From assembly GCF_945957355.1 (NCBI RefSeq), contig NZ_CAMFKM010000003.1, positions 1 to 64,000 on the forward strand: a stretch of DNA of 64,000 nucleotides, read 5' to 3'. Numbering within the stretch: position 1 is the first letter of the stretch; each line of letters opens with the position of its first letter. The position numbers and the translations under genes were made by a program. Below are positions 61,558 to 64,000 of the stretch, one piece after another. Under the pieces are notes generated by a model. The model had not been told where the DNA came from. It was given only the letters and a program-made list of their open reading frames with translations, and did not search any database. Origin of the DNA: an uncultured Reyranella sp. (GTDB lineage: Bacteria > Pseudomonadota > Alphaproteobacteria > Reyranellales > Reyranellaceae).

Positions 61558-63855
61558 TCAGCGAGCCGAGAAGCCTGGAAGCTGGTGCGCGGTCACCGCC
61601 GGAGGGACGCCGTCGAAGCGCTCGATCTCTACCAGGCAGGTCTGCGCGATGCAGCCCTGGCTGAGTTTCGAGGCGCCGATGTCGAGCGTCAGAGCGTTGG
61701 GATTGCCGTGCTTCTCCAGCGGCGTGTTCGAGCCGGAATCCTGCGGGTCGAACCAGGCGCCGGTCGAGAGCCGGACCACGCCGCGGCGGATGCGGTCCGT
61801 CAGCCGTGCCGAGGCGAGGCAGGCGCCGCGGTCGTTGAAGACGCGCAGCAGGTCACCGTCGGCGATGCCGCGCGCGGCGGCATCTTCGGGATGCATCGTG
61901 ACCGGCTGGCGACCCTTCACCTTTGTCGCCCGGGCATGCGGACTGTGGTCGAGCTGGCTGTGCAGCTTGTCGGCCGGCTGGTCCGACAGCATGTGCAGCG
62001 GATAGTGCTCGGCCTTCTTCGAACCCAGCCACTCGATCGGCTCCATCCAGGTCGCATGGCCGGGGCAGTCGTCGTAGCCGAACGAGGCGATCTTCTCCGA
62101 GAAGATCTCGATCCTGCCCGACGGCGTCTTGACGGGATGCGCCGCCGGATCGGCACGGAACTTCGCAAGCATCACCGGATCGGTGTTCTCACCCGGTACC
62201 TTGGTGATGCCGGCTTCCCAGAACTCCGCGAACGAGGGTAGGTCCACGCCCATCCTGGCCGATTTCTGGCGACCTTCCTCGTACATGTGGGCGAGCCACT
62301 GCATCTCGTCTCGGCCTTCGGTGTAGACATCTGCGGCACCCAGACGGCGGGTGATCTCCGAGAAGATCCAGTAGTCGTCGCGCGCCTCGCCGATCGGCTC
62401 GCGCGCCTTCTTCATGGCGATCAGGAAGGGCTCACGGCGCGCGTAGCCGATATCGTTGCGCTCGAGGCCGGTGGTCGCGGGCAGCACGATGTCGGCCATC
62501 TTCGCCGCCGGCGTCCAGAACTGCTCATTGAAGATGATGGTCTCCGGCTTCTGCCACGCCATCCGGAGGCGGTTGAGGTCCTGATGGTGATGGAACGGAT
62601 TGCCACCGGCCCAGTAGATCAACTTGATGTCGGGATAGGTGATGTCGCGGCCGTTGTACGAAATCTTGCCGCCCGGATTGAGCAGCATGTCGGTGAAGCG
62701 CGCCACCGGGATGAAGTCGGAGACCGCATTGGTACCCTGTGACAGCGTCGGGCCCGAAAGCAGCGGCGCCGTACTGCCCATGCCGTTGGTCGGCCCGTAG
62801 CTCGCGCCGAAGCCGCCGCCCGGCAACCCGATCTGCCCCAGCATGCAGGCGAGCGTTACAAGTGCCCAGAAGGGCTGCTCGCCGTGATGCGAGCGCTGCA
62901 GAGACCAGTTGATGTTCACCGTGGTGCGTGTCGCCGCCATCTCGCGCGCGAGCGCGCGGATGCGCACGGCAGAGATGCCGGTGATCTTCTCGGCCCATTC
63001 CGGAGTCTTGTCGGCCAGCGACGGCGCGAACCTGTCGAAGCCCACGGTGCAGCGGTCGAGGAATTCCCTGTCGTAGAGCTTCTCGGTGTAGAGCACGTGG
63101 CAGAGCGCCAGGATCATGGCGGCGTCGGTGTTCGGCCGGATCGCCAGCCACTCGATGTCGCCACCGGTGTCGAGGTCCTCGGCGGTCGGTGTGATGTTGA
63201 TGAAGCGGACGCCCTTGGCGCGCATGCCATAGAGGCCGTCCTTGAGGCGATGCACCATCGCGCCGCCGGCGCTGATCTGCGCATTCTTGTGCGGCGCGCC
63301 GCCGAAGGTGACGAACAGCTTGCAATGCTCGGCCAGCACCTCCCAGGTCGTGTGCATCGCCATCAGGTCTTCCATGCTGGCAACGACATGCGGCATCAGC
63401 ACGCGTGCCGCGCCCAGGCTGTAGGAATCCTGGTGGCGGACATAGCCGCCGAGAGCGTTCAGGAAGCGATGGACCTGGCTTTGCGCGTGATGGAAGCGGC
63501 CGGCGCTCGACCAGCCGTAGGAGCCGCCGAAGATCGCGCGGTTGGAATAGGCGTCCTTCACGCGCTTCAGTTCGCCGGCGACCAGGTCGAGCGCCTCGTC
63601 CCACGGCACTTCGATGAAGGGTTCCTGTCCGCGCGTGTCGGTCGCGGCGCCCGGCCCCTTCTCCAGCCAGCTCTTGCGGAAGGACGGCCGGCGCACGCGC
63701 ATCCGCGCCACCTCGTCGGACAGCATGTGCAGGCCGATCGGCGAGGGATCTGGATCCTTCGAGAAGGGATGAAGCTTCGTCGCCTGCCCCTTGTCGTCGT
63801 ATTCGACTTCATAGACGCCCCAGTGGGCGGCCGTCAGGGTACGCTGATGGGTCAT
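61558..63855 (-). CDS. Molybdopterin oxidoreductase, BisC/TorA-like
   Basis: The 765-residue protein belongs to the DMSO reductase family, in the group of biotin sulfoxide/TMAO reductases. The loop GGSYGWSSAGRFHHAQSQVH carries the Ser expected to bind molybdenum. There is no N-terminal CxxC iron-sulfur motif and no Tat signal, which fits cytoplasmic BisC. Further features are MLGQIGLPGGGFG and the C-terminal cofactor domain (MHPEDAAARGIADGDLLRVF). It is preceded by the threonine aldolase gene after seven bases. Confidence 0.88.
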   Translation of the reverse strand: MTHQRTLTAAHWGVYEVEYDDKGQATKLHPFSKDPDPSPIGLHMLSDEVARMRVRRPSFRKSWLEKGPGAATDTRGQEPFIEVPWDEALDLVAGELKRVKDAYSNRAIFGGSYGWSSAGRFHHAQSQVHRFLNALGGYVRHQDSYSLGAARVLMPHVVASMEDLMAMHTTWEVLAEHCKLFVTFGGAPHKNAQISAGGAMVHRLKDGLYGMRAKGVRFINITPTAEDLDTGGDIEWLAIRPNTDAAMILALCHVLYTEKLYDREFLDRCTVGFDRFAPSLADKTPEWAEKITGISAVRIRALAREMAATRTTVNINWSLQRSHHGEQPFWALVTLACMLGQIGLPGGGFGASYGPTNGMGSTAPLLSGPTLSQGTNAVSDFIPVARFTDMLLNPGGKISYNGRDITYPDIKLIYWAGGNPFHHHQDLNRLRMAWQKPETIIFNEQFWTPAAKMADIVLPATTGLERNDIGYARREPFLIAMKKAREPIGEARDDYWIFSEITRRLGAADVYTEGRDEMQWLAHMYEEGRQKSARMGVDLPSFAEFWEAGITKVPGENTDPVMLAKFRADPAAHPVKTPSGRIEIFSEKIASFGYDDCPGHATWMEPIEWLGSKKAEHYPLHMLSDQPADKLHSQLDHSPHARATKVKGRQPVTMHPEDAAARGIADGDLLRVFNDRGACLASARLTDRIRRGVVRLSTGAWFDPQDSGSNTPLEKHGNPNALTLDIGASKLSQGCIAQTCLVEIERFDGVPPAVTAHQLPGFSAR

Positions 63856-63862
63856 GGCACGC

Positions 63863-64000
63863 TCACGCTGCTTTTTTGGCGATACTCAGGAAGCGGTCGA
63901 CGGTCGTCTGCTCGGTGTCGAAGGCGGTGACGAGGCGGTAGGCGCGCTCGCCGGGCCGGTCCGACGGCCAAGGGTGATACTGCGCCCCCTCGGACTGGAG
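63863..64000 (-). CDS. Threonine aldolase-like protein, C-terminal end (partial)
   Basis: The last 45 residues are present and run off the right edge. They read EGAQYHPWPSDRP, then YRLVTAFDTEQTTVDRFLSI, matching the end of low-specificity L-threonine aldolases (beta-eliminating lyase family), which split threonine to glycine and acetaldehyde. The stop lies seven bases before the molybdoenzyme start, so the two are probably co-transcribed. Confidence 0.65.
   Translation of the reverse strand, partial: LQSEGAQYHPWPSDRPGERAYRLVTAFDTEQTTVDRFLSIAKKAA

Overview
The window is a GC-rich chromosomal segment of an alphaproteobacterium. The evidence is the str-S10-spc-alpha order (tuf-rpsJ through secY-adk-rpsM-rpsK-rpoA-rplQ) with no infA or rpmJ between adk and rpsM, a 338-residue RpoA, and host genes typical of soil or plant-associated alphaproteobacteria. 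The genus cannot be fixed from sequence alone. A Reyranella- or Rhodospirillales-like organism is a guess.

Region 1 (1-14,062) is one long ribosomal and transcription supercluster on the + strand. Gene junctions are mostly tight, several with start/stop overlaps. A consensus-like internal promoter lies before rpsM and a GNRA-loop terminator follows rplQ. Region 2 (14,098-36,738) is ordinary accessory metabolism: a GNAT, a shortened MFS permease, an acyl-CoA dehydrogenase divergent from an enoyl-CoA hydratase, a signalling trio (class III cyclase-FHA, membrane Ser/Thr kinase, glycine-zipper lipoprotein), an isocitrate-lyase-superfamily enzyme, two tandem FAD-linked oxidases with Sua5 and CysQ, MTA phosphorylase, two SDRs, gnd/gntK, a putative PLP enzyme, a 24-residue membrane microprotein with a multi-TM partner, a lone sulfate-binding protein preceded by a cysteine-bearing mini-ORF, and a divergent SRAP protein.

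Region 3 (36,844-55,577) is a genomic island inserted in the 3' part of tRNA-Glu(CTC). Near-identical 91-bp direct repeats bound it, with a third broken tRNA copy and a decayed tyrosine integrase near the left end. Inside are two kinds of material. From 38.2 to about 47.6 kb lies a lower-GC block: a DNA-binding protein with HTH-like segments and AT-hook-like motifs, an array of GTATAC-centred repeats with exact 27-bp spacing, a large dyad, an overlapping run of small genes, and convergent late phage genes (two large internal-virion-type proteins, one lacking its 5' end). From about 47.6 to 50.0 kb lies a host-like-GC remnant of a second phage: tailspike end, holin, muramidase and an embedded Rz/Rz1 pair. 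The right part carries cargo: a Rieske oxygenase, a sulfotransferase, a methyltransferase and small hypotheticals.

Region 4 (55,662-64,000) returns to the chromosome: an O-methyltransferase, a class II aldolase, a minus-strand run (DUF3828-like, PhyH dioxygenase, methyltransferase-like, ABM-domain membrane protein), HemP with a Fur-like operator, a BisC-type molybdoenzyme and the end of a threonine aldolase. The least explained parts are the repeat/dyad region at 39.9-40.4 kb with its neighbouring DNA-binding protein, and the cysteine mini-ORF ahead of the sulfate-binding gene.
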